41,833 nucleotides of DNA from Rhodothermaceae bacterium (GTDB lineage: Bacteria; Bacteroidota; Rhodothermia; Rhodothermales; JAHQVL01): assembly GCA_019634345.1 (NCBI GenBank), contig JAHQVL010000236.1:1-41833 (forward strand). Direction: 5' to 3'. The number at the start of each line of letters is the position of its first letter. Within the stretch, counting starts at the first letter, position 1. Shown here in pieces: positions 35,601 through 41,833 of this stretch. Position numbers and translations under genes: made by a program. The notes under the pieces were generated by a model. It searched no databases. It was not told the origin of the DNA and saw only the letters and a program-made list of their open reading frames with translations.

Positions 35601-36709
35601 ACATCTTGATCATTGAGGTAGAGGCCATAGCTCAGGTTTGTGTCCAGGTGATTGTATTGAATGAGCGTACCTGGCAATAATTTGTTTTCATAGTGGCCAA
35701 CTACACGGTAGTCATAAAAGGCGTTGAGAGAAGGAGGGACATCGTGCCAGTAGAGGCCCAGGATGCGGGCCATATTGGGATCAAGGCCCATCAATTGGAG
35801 CAGCGTCATCCCAGGCCAATCCAGCGTGGTTCCACTCTCCGAATCTACTTCCTTGATGCGATAGAGGCGATGCTCCTCAGTATCAACAAGAGTATAAAGA
35901 ATGTCGTGTAAGTCTTCTGTGAAGCCGGCTTGGTAGGCCTTCGTTTTTTCGATGGGTAGATTGATCGGTAACCTGGATGCCGCTTCTACATCATCATCGG
36001 GCGCATGTGGATGAGGTGAATGCCATGCCGGGTGCGTTATGGGGAGGTAGATAGGATCTTTTCCGTTAAGGGGGACCTTCTCCCAATCCTCATTTCTGCC
36101 ATCCTTAACCGTCACAAAGCATAACACACAAATGACCATGTCTTCCCCAGTTAGCTTGAGATAATCAATGTGATCGCCAAAAATACTGAGGTATCGAAAA
36201 TTGCCAAGGCGGGTTGCTCGCTTACTGGCAATGCGTACATCGCCTGAACTGGATTCCCAGAAAGCTTCAGCTTCGGGATTGGGTTCAGTTTGTAAATCAA
36301 ACAAGATGCGCACGTGCCTTACAGGTTCTGGAAACGCGATGCGGATTTTTTGTAGACCTGGGAAAGCAGCAGAGACTTTTTGATTAGACTGGCAAGCTGC
36401 TACTACGCGAACCTTACCTGTCGATTCGATGGATGGATATACATGGTTTGGATGATCGTCATCAAATGGGCTCCATAAAACGCCTCCAAGATCCTTTTCG
36501 AAGAAAGAGCCACAGCGTAAGTATTTGCGATAGTTTTCTTTTCGGCGATAGATGTCGAAGCCGCCTGATGGAAAGCCGAGGTGCGGGTTCATTTGCCAGC
36601 GGAGATGAATGCCAGGCTCAAGCGTACTACCATCAACCCTCGAAGGATTGTCTTTTGCCCCCCTGCCGGTCATGCCGAGTAGTTCGCCGTTTTGGATGGG
36701 TGATGCCAT
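32672..36709 (-). CDS. Large leaderless fibronectin type III-rich protein
   Basis: The protein is 1345 aa, starting at the ATG at 36709. No signal peptide, membrane helix or T9SS domain is visible. The N-terminus (LEPGIHLRWQMNPHLGFPSG, then GFDIYRR) looks like a divergent FN3/Ig-like domain. Phe126-Pro-Glu-Pro-Val130 starts a beta module also present in the 1954-aa protein. Further FN3-like domains begin around residues 530, 620, 970 (VPTAPPEPIF, then VLSWDAVPHVSGYTVYRS), 1155 (PAMPSVTAVLGG, then ISIQWDANRESDLQEYWIWR) and 1255 (NPPSWEPIKAGT, then VQLSWTHPDTQLTCLVQRRP). Two ~80-residue stretches around 720-860 share the wording RINDHFYRILTN and MCNGVLYRVFHH, which may be an internal repeat. 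It is the first gene of the leftward cluster and diverges from the sigma factor gene. A scaffold or adhesive role is likely but unproven. Confidence 0.8.
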   Translation of the reverse strand: MASPIQNGELLGMTGRGAKDNPSRVDGSTLEPGIHLRWQMNPHLGFPSGGFDIYRRKENYRKYLRCGSFFEKDLGGVLWSPFDDDHPNHVYPSIESTGKVRVVAACQSNQKVSAAFPGLQKIRIAFPEPVRHVRILFDLQTEPNPEAEAFWESSSGDVRIASKRATRLGNFRYLSIFGDHIDYLKLTGEDMVICVLCFVTVKDGRNEDWEKVPLNGKDPIYLPITHPAWHSPHPHAPDDDVEAASRLPINLPIEKTKAYQAGFTEDLHDILYTLVDTEEHRLYRIKEVDSESGTTLDWPGMTLLQLMGLDPNMARILGLYWHDVPPSLNAFYDYRVVGHYENKLLPGTLIQYNHLDTNLSYGLYLNDQDVSYTSPNRIEAIRGTWDGSEQTGLLFTNSILFAPISIRLPKKYASITLKVSSSEGFTIKVFEDAIYANTINRVAGDHTIHFANSKDMNVINIYPLGELTLFEMELRNADAVIGDLIYDVYHLRANTSPAVSIADLELPVVDTSTTGVDENGIFQREQSRVGLRWTLREAGGTFLEAGAPALFQIQRETVDSDTGQILDTTLINEHSPTLVSTVDQPHYSDQHVPDGSYQYAVRGIDLFGVLGDWSTPEAIVVQDRAAPPPPQAVEALYLDPADPWLSDEDAAWTKNNGIGVKISWIWPGSFRLQAPDVTPPNAEFRVYSTLGTFNVWEGKVLAITERTDKTAVATTLNLPGNPDDFANEKIRINDHFYRILTNTTGPNAVLEVEHLTLPALTPSIGSCMLTATLPGNTVDTGDAFNWDQRLHIEPVQHLPTVIGTIASIASQTDSKLENLGATRIVTINQLMPEESISVPGSLMCNGVLYRVFHHSQDTALHLHIAPVISPTNAEELIEPIPGNDCEYYPGWRYEIRIPGVMLPITDGESSAFGQIAISCSDGKQHVSDAPVWSKPGRGGLGNRLGNEGSLSRVARIEAYLRSTPETLSNVPTAPPEPIFADPANYYGMARYVLSWDAVPHVSGYTVYRSTGSALFDFDRIQREQQKGAYANGSVFDDDPGFSNWLSNYDPTITETDMVTDPQTHATAWRAWAHRFYGSLSDPDIQALANKAGNEEAFRSLNQEAITDTHFEDSFDGRGRGFYLYRIRTVDVAGNESTWSDTFPPVHIYDIVPPAMPSVTAVLGGERKISIQWDANRESDLQEYWIWRSDSQKNLEDIRRQAPLAKYPSAKSLVETWEDVQVEPRTDYYYRIAAVDTNQNVSPPSGILHGRAVDTSVPNPPSWEPIKAGTDPDSVQLSWTHPDTQLTCLVQRRPVGGKEWETITAWLPRGAYTYLDTTRVEDSYEYRLSVMNTAGQVNTQFNVLQA

Positions 36710-36736
36710 GAGAGATTACAAATTGATGAGTTTAAT

Positions 36737-36758
36737 AAGAGGGATGGATTTCCCTCTT
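36737..36758. promoter_or_regulatory. Inverted repeat AAGAGGGA/TCCCTCTT in the divergent intergenic region
   Basis: AAGAGGGA (36737-36744) and TCCCTCTT (36751-36758) are perfect inverted copies with a 6-bp spacer. The element is 27 bp upstream of the 1345-aa gene's ATG. It may lie in its 5' leader or be an operator. Confidence 0.45.
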
Positions 36759-36785
36759 TATCTCTCTTGCGACACGTTTTCCAAA

Positions 36786-36799
36786 TGTGGACATCCACA
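36786..36799. promoter_or_regulatory. Inverted repeat TGTGGA-CA-TCCACA
   Basis: TGTGGACATCCACA is a perfect 6+2+6 inverted repeat near the middle of the 167-bp divergent region. Its position would suit a regulator acting on both directions. Confidence 0.45.
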
Positions 36800-36831
36800 C
36801 GACAAAAAAATCGCTGGTCGTTTTCCAACAG

Positions 36832-36859
36832 GCAATACCTTACCTTTATTAGGTATTGC
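36832..36859 (+). promoter_or_regulatory. 9-bp stem-loop in the sigma factor leader
   Basis: GCAATACCT (36832-36840) and AGGTATTGC (36851-36859) pair perfectly around a 10-nt loop. The right arm ends 17 bases before the ATG at 36877. The placement suits a leader hairpin affecting ribosome access or an operator for autoregulation. No T-run follows the stem. Confidence 0.5.
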
Positions 36860-36876
36860 AAGACTACCTGTTTAGA

Positions 36877-37449
36877 ATGCTCGATTCTGGAACTGTGACT
36901 TATTGGCTTAGTCAGTTGCGTCAGGGAGATGCGTCTGCTTTAGAGCAACTAATGCCAATAGTGTATGATGAACTCCATCTTGTTGCGCGCCAACGGTTAA
37001 AAAAAGAACGGCCTGGCCATACGTTTGGGGCGACTGCACTCATCAATGAAGTGTATCTCAAACTTGTTGATCAGAAGCAGCTTGATATATCGGATCGAGG
37101 TGAATTTATGGCTATTGCCAGTCGAACCATGCGTAATATTCTGGTTGACTATGCACGAGCACGAAAGCGATTAAAAAGAGGCGGTGGCATAAAGCCTGTT
37201 CCTCTTGAAGATGTCGAAGCGTTTTTGTCGGAGCAAGAAGTGGAAGAGGTATTGGCTCTTGATATAGCATTAGACAAGCTATCTTCACAGGATGAACGGG
37301 CCAGTAAGGTCGTGCAGTATCGATTTTTTGGTGGATTAACGCTCAAAGAAACGGCTGATGTTCTCGGAGTATCTCAGCGTTCCGTACAACGCTCCTGGAC
37401 CGTCGCACGGCTTTGGCTTCGCAAGGAAGTAGCTGGCCTGATTGAGTAG
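36877..37449 (+). CDS. ECF-type RNA polymerase sigma factor (TIGR02999-like), kinase-linked
   Basis: The ATG at 36877 gives 190 aa; a TTG at 36856 in frame lies inside a hairpin and is unlikely. Region 2 runs from the N-terminus (YWLSQLRQGDASALEQLMPI; VYDELHLVARQRL) through FMAIASRTMRNILVDYARAR, and region 4 is LTLKETADVLGVSQRSVQRS then WTVARLWLRKEV. The length and wording match the TIGR02999 group, which is common in Planctomycetes and Rhodothermota next to Ser/Thr kinases. The usual DAED-like acidic motif of region 2.2 is GATALINEVYLKLV here, with Thr53 at the motif's Glu position and no acidic residues. That is the pattern known from phosphorylation-activated EcfP of Vibrio. There is no anti-sigma gene. 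The kinase gene begins 89 bp downstream. Its targets are unknown. Confidence 0.9.
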   Translation: MLDSGTVTYWLSQLRQGDASALEQLMPIVYDELHLVARQRLKKERPGHTFGATALINEVYLKLVDQKQLDISDRGEFMAIASRTMRNILVDYARARKRLKRGGGIKPVPLEDVEAFLSEQEVEEVLALDIALDKLSSQDERASKVVQYRFFGGLTLKETADVLGVSQRSVQRSWTVARLWLRKEVAGLIE

Positions 37450-37538
37450 CCCCTATTATTTATCAACTATGGCGTCTCTCGCGATGATTTGTCGCATAAG
37501 TGAGTGAACCCCATCAAAGTGGCCTAACCCAGAATAAC

Positions 37539-39977
37539 ATGGACGCTCACCTCTGGAATAAACTTGAAGAACTGTACTTTGCTGTCATAGAGATGGATGA
37601 GTCTCAACGAACAGCATTTTTGGACAAGGCATGCGCTAACAACCCCACTCTGCGGCATGAACTTGAAGGCATGCTCAATGCTGATGGAGACAGCATGGCG
37701 CTTGCCCTGGAAAATAGAGTGTTGAATGGAGACTCCATTTCTGAAATCGACCCACAGAAAGCCATCGGAACACGAATCGGACCCTATTGCCTGGATCAAC
37801 TTATTGGCGAAGGGGGAATGGGTGAAGTGTACCTGGCGCATCGTGCTGACGAGCAGTACAAACAGAAAGTTGCCCTGAAGCGAGTCCGTCCTGGATACCG
37901 AAGCAGTGAGATGATGGCACGATTCCGCATTGAGCGGCAAGTACTGGCCAAGTTGACTCATCCTAATATTACCCAGTTGCTTGATGGAGGGATCGATGAT
38001 GAAGGGCGGCCATACCTCGTGATGCAGTATATCGAGGGCACACCTATCACTACGTTCTGTGATACACACCGGTTATCCATTGAGGACCGAATCCAACTAT
38101 TCCGTGTCGTTTGTTCTGCCGTTCAACATGCACACCAAAACCTGGTCGTTCATCGAGACTTAAAGCCGTCGAATATTTTGGTGACGGAAAAAGGGGACGT
38201 CAAGCTGCTCGATTTCGGAATCGCGAAGCTTCTGAACCCAGAGGTGGTAGATCTCTCCATGCCGGTGACTCAATCTCAGATGCGGTTGATGACGCCTGAG
38301 TATGCCGCCCCAGAACAGGTAAAGGGAGAAACGATTACAACAGCTACCGATGTGTATGCCCTGGGAGTGTTGTTGTATGAGCTTCTAGCCGGCCGTCGGC
38401 CCTATCGGATCAACAAGAAGGTACATGCGGAGATTGAACGGATCATCTGCAATGAAAATCCATCCCGCCCCAGTACGGCCCTCATGCACGTAGAAGAGGC
38501 TGAGGCCAAAACCGAAGGTACAGCTGTTCAGATAAGCCAGGCACGTCGAACTGGGCCGAGCCGCTTAAGGAAAGCACTCCGCGGGGATTTGGATAACATC
38601 GTCATGATGGCCTTGCGCAAAGAGCCAGAGCGTCGGTATGTGTCCGCTGAGCAATTCTCGGAGGATTTATCCCGTTTCTTGAGTGGGCGGCCTGTGGCAG
38701 CGCAAAAAGATACACTCAGGTATCGGATTGGAAAGTTCACGCAGCGGAATCGTGTTGGTGTTGGGGTGAGTCTGCTCGTTTTGGCTATGGCAATGGCTTT
38801 CACGCTATCCACCATTCAGCAATCGCGTGAAATAGCGGCTGAACGGGACCGGGCACAAATTGAAGCTGAAAAAGCAACTCAAGTTTCTAATTTTATGATC
38901 GACTTGTTCGATAGCGCCGATCCCAATCAATCTGATGGGGAGCCCGTAACTGTGGAGCAGATTCTTAGAGAAGGTGCCAAGAAGATTGAACAAGAACTGG
39001 CCGGGCAACCTGAAGTGCAAGCTGATCTCATGGTGGACCTCGGGCGGGTTCATCGTCGTGTTGGGCTGCTTGAAGAAAGCATAGTCCTTTTCGACCGATC
39101 TAAAGAAATTCGAAGTTCACTCTATGGCCTTAATCACGAACTTACCGCTCATAGTATGATGCGCAAGGGAGATGTGTTGGTGGAAAAAGGAGAGTTCAAG
39201 GAAGGAGAGCCCGAACTCTGGCAAGCACTCGCGATTCAACGAGAACTCCTGGAGCCCTTCCATTCAGATCTTGCAATTACCCTAAATGCCTTAGCATTCA
39301 TCAATTACCATCGAAGAAATCTGGACAGTGCTGAAGTATATATGGCAGAGACCGTTGAAGTGCGAAGGCGGAATATAGAAAAGGAAGAAGGGGTGCTCGC
39401 CCTTCTGAAGGATATGTCCGGTTTGGCTGCTATTCAGCTATCAGCAGGAAAAGATAGCCTGGCGCAGAGCAATCTCGAGGATGCTATGGCTTTTGCTGAT
39501 ACACTTGGAATTAAAAAACATATTGTGCTAACGAATGTCCTGAACAACCTTGGGCATTTAAAAATAAAGCAAAACAAACTTGATGAAGCGCAGGTGCTTG
39601 TACAACAAGCTCTGGAGATGCGGCGGGACTTGTTTGGTAATGCCCATCCCTCAATTCCTGCTACATTGAATAACTTGGCGATGATTCATCAAAAAAAAGG
39701 GAGCTTAGAAGAAGCTGAGCGCTTTAGCAAAGAGGGCTTAGAACTTCAGCGAAAAATAGGTGGTGCAGTGGTAGGCCGTTCTCTTCTCAATTATGGGATC
39801 ATTCTGGCTGATTTGAACCGCTTTGAGGAGGCTGAATCAGCTTTTCTGGAAAGCATCCAAATTTTGCAAGAGGCACATGGGGCAACAAACCCTTTTGTAA
39901 AACGCACACGTTCTCAATTGGCTGAATTGTATGCGAAATGGGGAAAACCTGAACTGGCTGAACAGTATGCAGAGTAG
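37539..39977 (+). CDS. Transmembrane Ser/Thr protein kinase with C-terminal TPR repeats
   Basis: The ATG at 37539 gives 812 aa and starts just before the family's N-terminal helical region (WNKLEELYFAVIEMDESQRT); a GTG at 37500 would add 13 residues. The kinase domain covers ~83-385: glycine loop GEGGMGEVYLA (from Gly90), Lys114 in VALKRV, HRDLKPSN (catalytic Asp207), DFG (Asp225) and YAAPEQ. One membrane helix lies at ~408-426 (VGVSLLVLAMAMAFTLSTIQ), followed by a coiled segment. About six TPR repeats of the TPR_12 type fill ~500-800, for example NNLGHLKIKQNKLDEAQVLV and LNNLAMIHQKKGSLEEAERF. The kinase would be cytoplasmic and the TPR part periplasmic, a sensor-like layout. The pairing with the adjacent sigma factor suggests that the sigma factor is its substrate. 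Confidence 0.92.
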   Translation: MDAHLWNKLEELYFAVIEMDESQRTAFLDKACANNPTLRHELEGMLNADGDSMALALENRVLNGDSISEIDPQKAIGTRIGPYCLDQLIGEGGMGEVYLAHRADEQYKQKVALKRVRPGYRSSEMMARFRIERQVLAKLTHPNITQLLDGGIDDEGRPYLVMQYIEGTPITTFCDTHRLSIEDRIQLFRVVCSAVQHAHQNLVVHRDLKPSNILVTEKGDVKLLDFGIAKLLNPEVVDLSMPVTQSQMRLMTPEYAAPEQVKGETITTATDVYALGVLLYELLAGRRPYRINKKVHAEIERIICNENPSRPSTALMHVEEAEAKTEGTAVQISQARRTGPSRLRKALRGDLDNIVMMALRKEPERRYVSAEQFSEDLSRFLSGRPVAAQKDTLRYRIGKFTQRNRVGVGVSLLVLAMAMAFTLSTIQQSREIAAERDRAQIEAEKATQVSNFMIDLFDSADPNQSDGEPVTVEQILREGAKKIEQELAGQPEVQADLMVDLGRVHRRVGLLEESIVLFDRSKEIRSSLYGLNHELTAHSMMRKGDVLVEKGEFKEGEPELWQALAIQRELLEPFHSDLAITLNALAFINYHRRNLDSAEVYMAETVEVRRRNIEKEEGVLALLKDMSGLAAIQLSAGKDSLAQSNLEDAMAFADTLGIKKHIVLTNVLNNLGHLKIKQNKLDEAQVLVQQALEMRRDLFGNAHPSIPATLNNLAMIHQKKGSLEEAERFSKEGLELQRKIGGAVVGRSLLNYGIILADLNRFEEAESAFLESIQILQEAHGATNPFVKRTRSQLAELYAKWGKPELAEQYAE

Positions 39978-40060
39978 GAGATGTTAGTCAATATTCTGTG
40001 ATTTAAGTACTTTGGGATTCACAACCTTGTGATTTCTGACAACCCCTTATTGATCTACTG

Positions 40061-41038
40061 ATGCGCGGTTTATTTATTACCTTTTTTTATCTCCTCCTGG
40101 CACAAAGTGCCCTCGCACAGTCTACCCCCAATCCGGCTCTCCTCGTCGGTGAGAAGAGCGGTGCAGCACTTGCCATTGTTGATCCGGTATCTTTAGAAAT
40201 CATTGCACACGTGCCGGCCAATCCGAATCCGCACGAAGTAGCTACCGATGGAGTATATGCATACGTATCGAACTCGGGAGCTACTACAATCACGGTAATT
40301 GATCTTGTAAAACAGGAGCAAGTAGAGGGGATAGACCTGCACCCGATTGGGCCCATTCACAGCCTGGAAATGGCAGCCGGGAAGCTCTATTTTGCAAACG
40401 AGCCGGCTCGCACCATTAGCCGGTACGATCCGGTATCTAAGCGAATTGACTGGGTGCTGGGTACGGGTATTCCTCGGATGCACATGATCGCTGTATCTGA
40501 AGATGCAAAACGGATTTTTGCGACAAGCATATCTGGGCGGCTTGCCGCAATCATTGAAAGACCCTCTGATTTTGGCGGCCGTTCATCCGACTGGACGATT
40601 ACTACAATTCCCACAGGGCCACGTGCCGAGGGGCTAGATGTCTCGCCGGATGGCCAAGAACTTTGGGTAACCAATGTGAATGACAGCACTGTCTCTATCA
40701 TTGACATTAACGCCAAAAAGGAAATTGATAAATTAGATTTGCCTACGGCTTTTTCAAACCGGTTAAAGTTCACACTGGATGGCCGGTATGTGTTTGTTGC
40801 TGAGTTACAGGGGAATCAAATTGTAGTTCTAGACGCATCTACACGAAAGCAGGTAAAACGCATTGATGTGGGGGGAGGTAGCGAAGGAATCCTTATGGCA
40901 CCTGATGGGGAGCGGGTATTCGTTGCTGTTAGCAGGGCTAACAAAGTGGTGGTTATAGACCTGGATTCGCTCGAAATTGTTGGTGAAGTGCCTGGGCTTA
41001 TAAACCCGGACGGGATGGCTTGGGCGGAGAAGCCCTGA
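40061..41038 (+). CDS. Secreted YVTN-family beta-propeller protein
   Basis: The protein is 325 aa with a signal peptide (MRGLFITFFYLLLAQSALAQ). It consists of seven or so YVTN/YncE-type repeats, with blades such as DGVYAYVSNSGATTITVIDL, DGQELWVTNVNDSTVSIIDI, DGRYVFVAELQGNQIVVLDA and DGERVFVAVSRANKVVVIDL. Such propellers are periplasmic or extracellular binding scaffolds without a known catalytic role. There is no T9SS sorting domain. It lies 83 bp after the kinase gene on the same strand and may be co-transcribed with it. The next gene, an M23-like peptidase, starts 102 bp downstream. Confidence 0.88.
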   Translation: MRGLFITFFYLLLAQSALAQSTPNPALLVGEKSGAALAIVDPVSLEIIAHVPANPNPHEVATDGVYAYVSNSGATTITVIDLVKQEQVEGIDLHPIGPIHSLEMAAGKLYFANEPARTISRYDPVSKRIDWVLGTGIPRMHMIAVSEDAKRIFATSISGRLAAIIERPSDFGGRSSDWTITTIPTGPRAEGLDVSPDGQELWVTNVNDSTVSIIDINAKKEIDKLDLPTAFSNRLKFTLDGRYVFVAELQGNQIVVLDASTRKQVKRIDVGGGSEGILMAPDGERVFVAVSRANKVVVIDLDSLEIVGEVPGLINPDGMAWAEKP

Positions 41039-41140
41039 GTAAAAGAGTAGGACAGTGTCCATTTTTCTCTTCGGATGACGCAAGTAGTGATAATCAATTC
41101 AATCATTGTTTTCATCCATCAAAAAGTTCAAGAGAACATT

Positions 41141-41833
41141 ATGTCCTTTCAAGCAGTTCATGCGCCTAATCTACCATTTCTTAGTCCACCCCTACACGCG
41201 CCTCTAGTACTAAGGTGTGTCCATTCAAATGGATATTTTGGCGCTCGCCGCGCAAGTGAGTCTCTTTTTCATCCTGACTGTGAGCCTTGCACGCGCTTTG
41301 AGCCTCCTCGTAACGAACCGAACGATTACAGCAAGTGGCAGATTCATGAAGCCATTGACCTTGAGGGCGAAGCCCAGGATTGTGTGTTTGCTGTTTACGC
41401 CGGGACCGTAGTTGAGGTAACTGCAGCAGCAGGCGGAATAAAAGGCACAATAACCATTGATCATCACGAATCAGGGCTGGGGCTTGTATCTCGCTATCTG
41501 CACGTCGAAGGAGCAGCCACGTGTGTCAGCGTTGGGGATACGGTTACCAAGGGCCAACAGATTACACGGTTAAGCAGCGAACCAAGGGACCCCCATCTTC
41601 ACTTCGAACTACGTCACGTAATCGATCCAGCAGCCAGCCGCTTTTGGGAAGACAAGAATACCATTCCCATTGATCCCACTCGAATCTTTTACCATTGGGA
41701 AGCGCAGGTCCAACCGGTAGTTTCTCCAACTGGCGTATTAGCGATTGAAAGCCTTGGGCCTATTGAGGTTAATACCCTTCCTTTTTATCAGGTTAAGATG
41801 GAAGATTTGACGACGTACACGATACCCCTGTAT
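41141..41833 (+). CDS. M23-family peptidase domain protein without signal peptide (3' end outside window)
   Basis: An open frame starts at the ATG at 41141 and continues to the last base, giving 231 residues with no stop. Residues ~65-165 form an M23/LytM zinc endopeptidase domain: His69-x-x-x-Asp73 in IHEAIDLEG, VYAGTVVEV (the usual AxxxGxV strand), YLHVE with His121, VGDTVTKGQQITR, and His152-x-His154 in DPHLHFELR. All zinc and catalytic positions are present. M23 enzymes cleave peptidoglycan cross-bridges. No signal peptide or membrane segment precedes the domain, which is atypical. After residue ~185 the sequence looks beta-rich (VQPVVSPTGVLAIESLGPIE). The missing C-terminal part may carry a targeting or binding domain. 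Confidence 0.85.
   Translation, partial: MSFQAVHAPNLPFLSPPLHAPLVLRCVHSNGYFGARRASESLFHPDCEPCTRFEPPRNEPNDYSKWQIHEAIDLEGEAQDCVFAVYAGTVVEVTAAAGGIKGTITIDHHESGLGLVSRYLHVEGAATCVSVGDTVTKGQQITRLSSEPRDPHLHFELRHVIDPAASRFWEDKNTIPIDPTRIFYHWEAQVQPVVSPTGVLAIESLGPIEVNTLPFYQVKMEDLTTYTIPLY

Noticed and set aside
23794-36709. Interpreting the giant cluster as a Tc toxin or eCIS locus
   Set aside because: No sheath, tube, baseplate, AAA+ ATPase, RHS repeat or toxin-complex gene is visible in the window. The idea is kept only as something to check in the flanking sequence.
41049-41066. GGACAGTGTCC followed by a short T-run as a terminator after the propeller gene
   Set aside because: The stem is only four or five base pairs with a loop of one to three bases, too weak to call.
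41181-41467. Antisense and alternative-frame short ORFs at the right end
   Set aside because: The frame from 41141 reads a complete M23 active site and stays open to the end of the window, so the shorter overlapping frames are shadows.

Overview
The window looks like chromosomal DNA of a Bacteroidota-type bacterium, most likely of the Rhodothermota/Balneolota branch. Three exported proteins end in type IX secretion (T9SS) sorting domains with YPNPF motifs. Most gene starts lack a Shine-Dalgarno sequence. An ECF sigma factor sits beside a large Ser/Thr kinase with TPR repeats, an arrangement common in that branch. No rRNA, tRNA, CRISPR array, transposase or prophage gene was seen. The taxonomy is an inference from gene content.

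Region 1 (1-7352), secreted catabolism. It holds the tail of a PQQ beta-propeller dehydrogenase, a T9SS-exported HzsA-like protein with one CxxCH heme site, a T9SS-exported multidomain GH5-like glycosidase and, convergent with it, a lipoprotein DUF5060-type glycosidase. Hairpins lie after the second and third genes. Region 2 (7353-14472) holds orphan floA behind an unusual repeat/palindrome element, a leftward cluster of aldo/keto reductase, DUF6064-like membrane protein and type B carboxylesterase, a small exported protein of unknown function, and a lipoprotein sulfatase. Region 3 (14473-23781) holds a small unknown protein, a PLP decarboxylase, a decayed AraC-family regulator, an FtsX/MacB-like permease, a choice-of-anchor-B T9SS protein, a GMC oxidoreductase with a ferredoxin-like cysteine motif, and a small PGDYG-like protein.

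Region 4 (23794-36709) is the most unusual part. Four tightly spaced leftward genes encode a 1345-aa fibronectin-III-rich protein, a 628-aa protein with a degenerate M23-like N-terminus and a YkuD-like SAGCI motif, a 1954-aa beta-rich DUF6603-like/LamG-like protein, and a beta-lactamase-fold serine hydrolase. None has a visible signal peptide or T9SS sorting domain, although the domains look extracellular. The 1345-aa and 1954-aa proteins share an FPEPV-containing module.

Region 5 (36710-41833) begins with a 167-bp divergent intergenic region carrying three inverted repeats. Then come an ECF sigma factor whose region 2.2 acidic motif is replaced by a threonine-containing sequence, a transmembrane Ser/Thr kinase with TPRs, a secreted YVTN propeller, and the start of a leaderless M23 peptidase that runs off the end. 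The sigma/kinase pair resembles the phosphorylation-activated EcfP/PknT type. It may control the leaderless giant-protein cluster, but that link is an inference from position.
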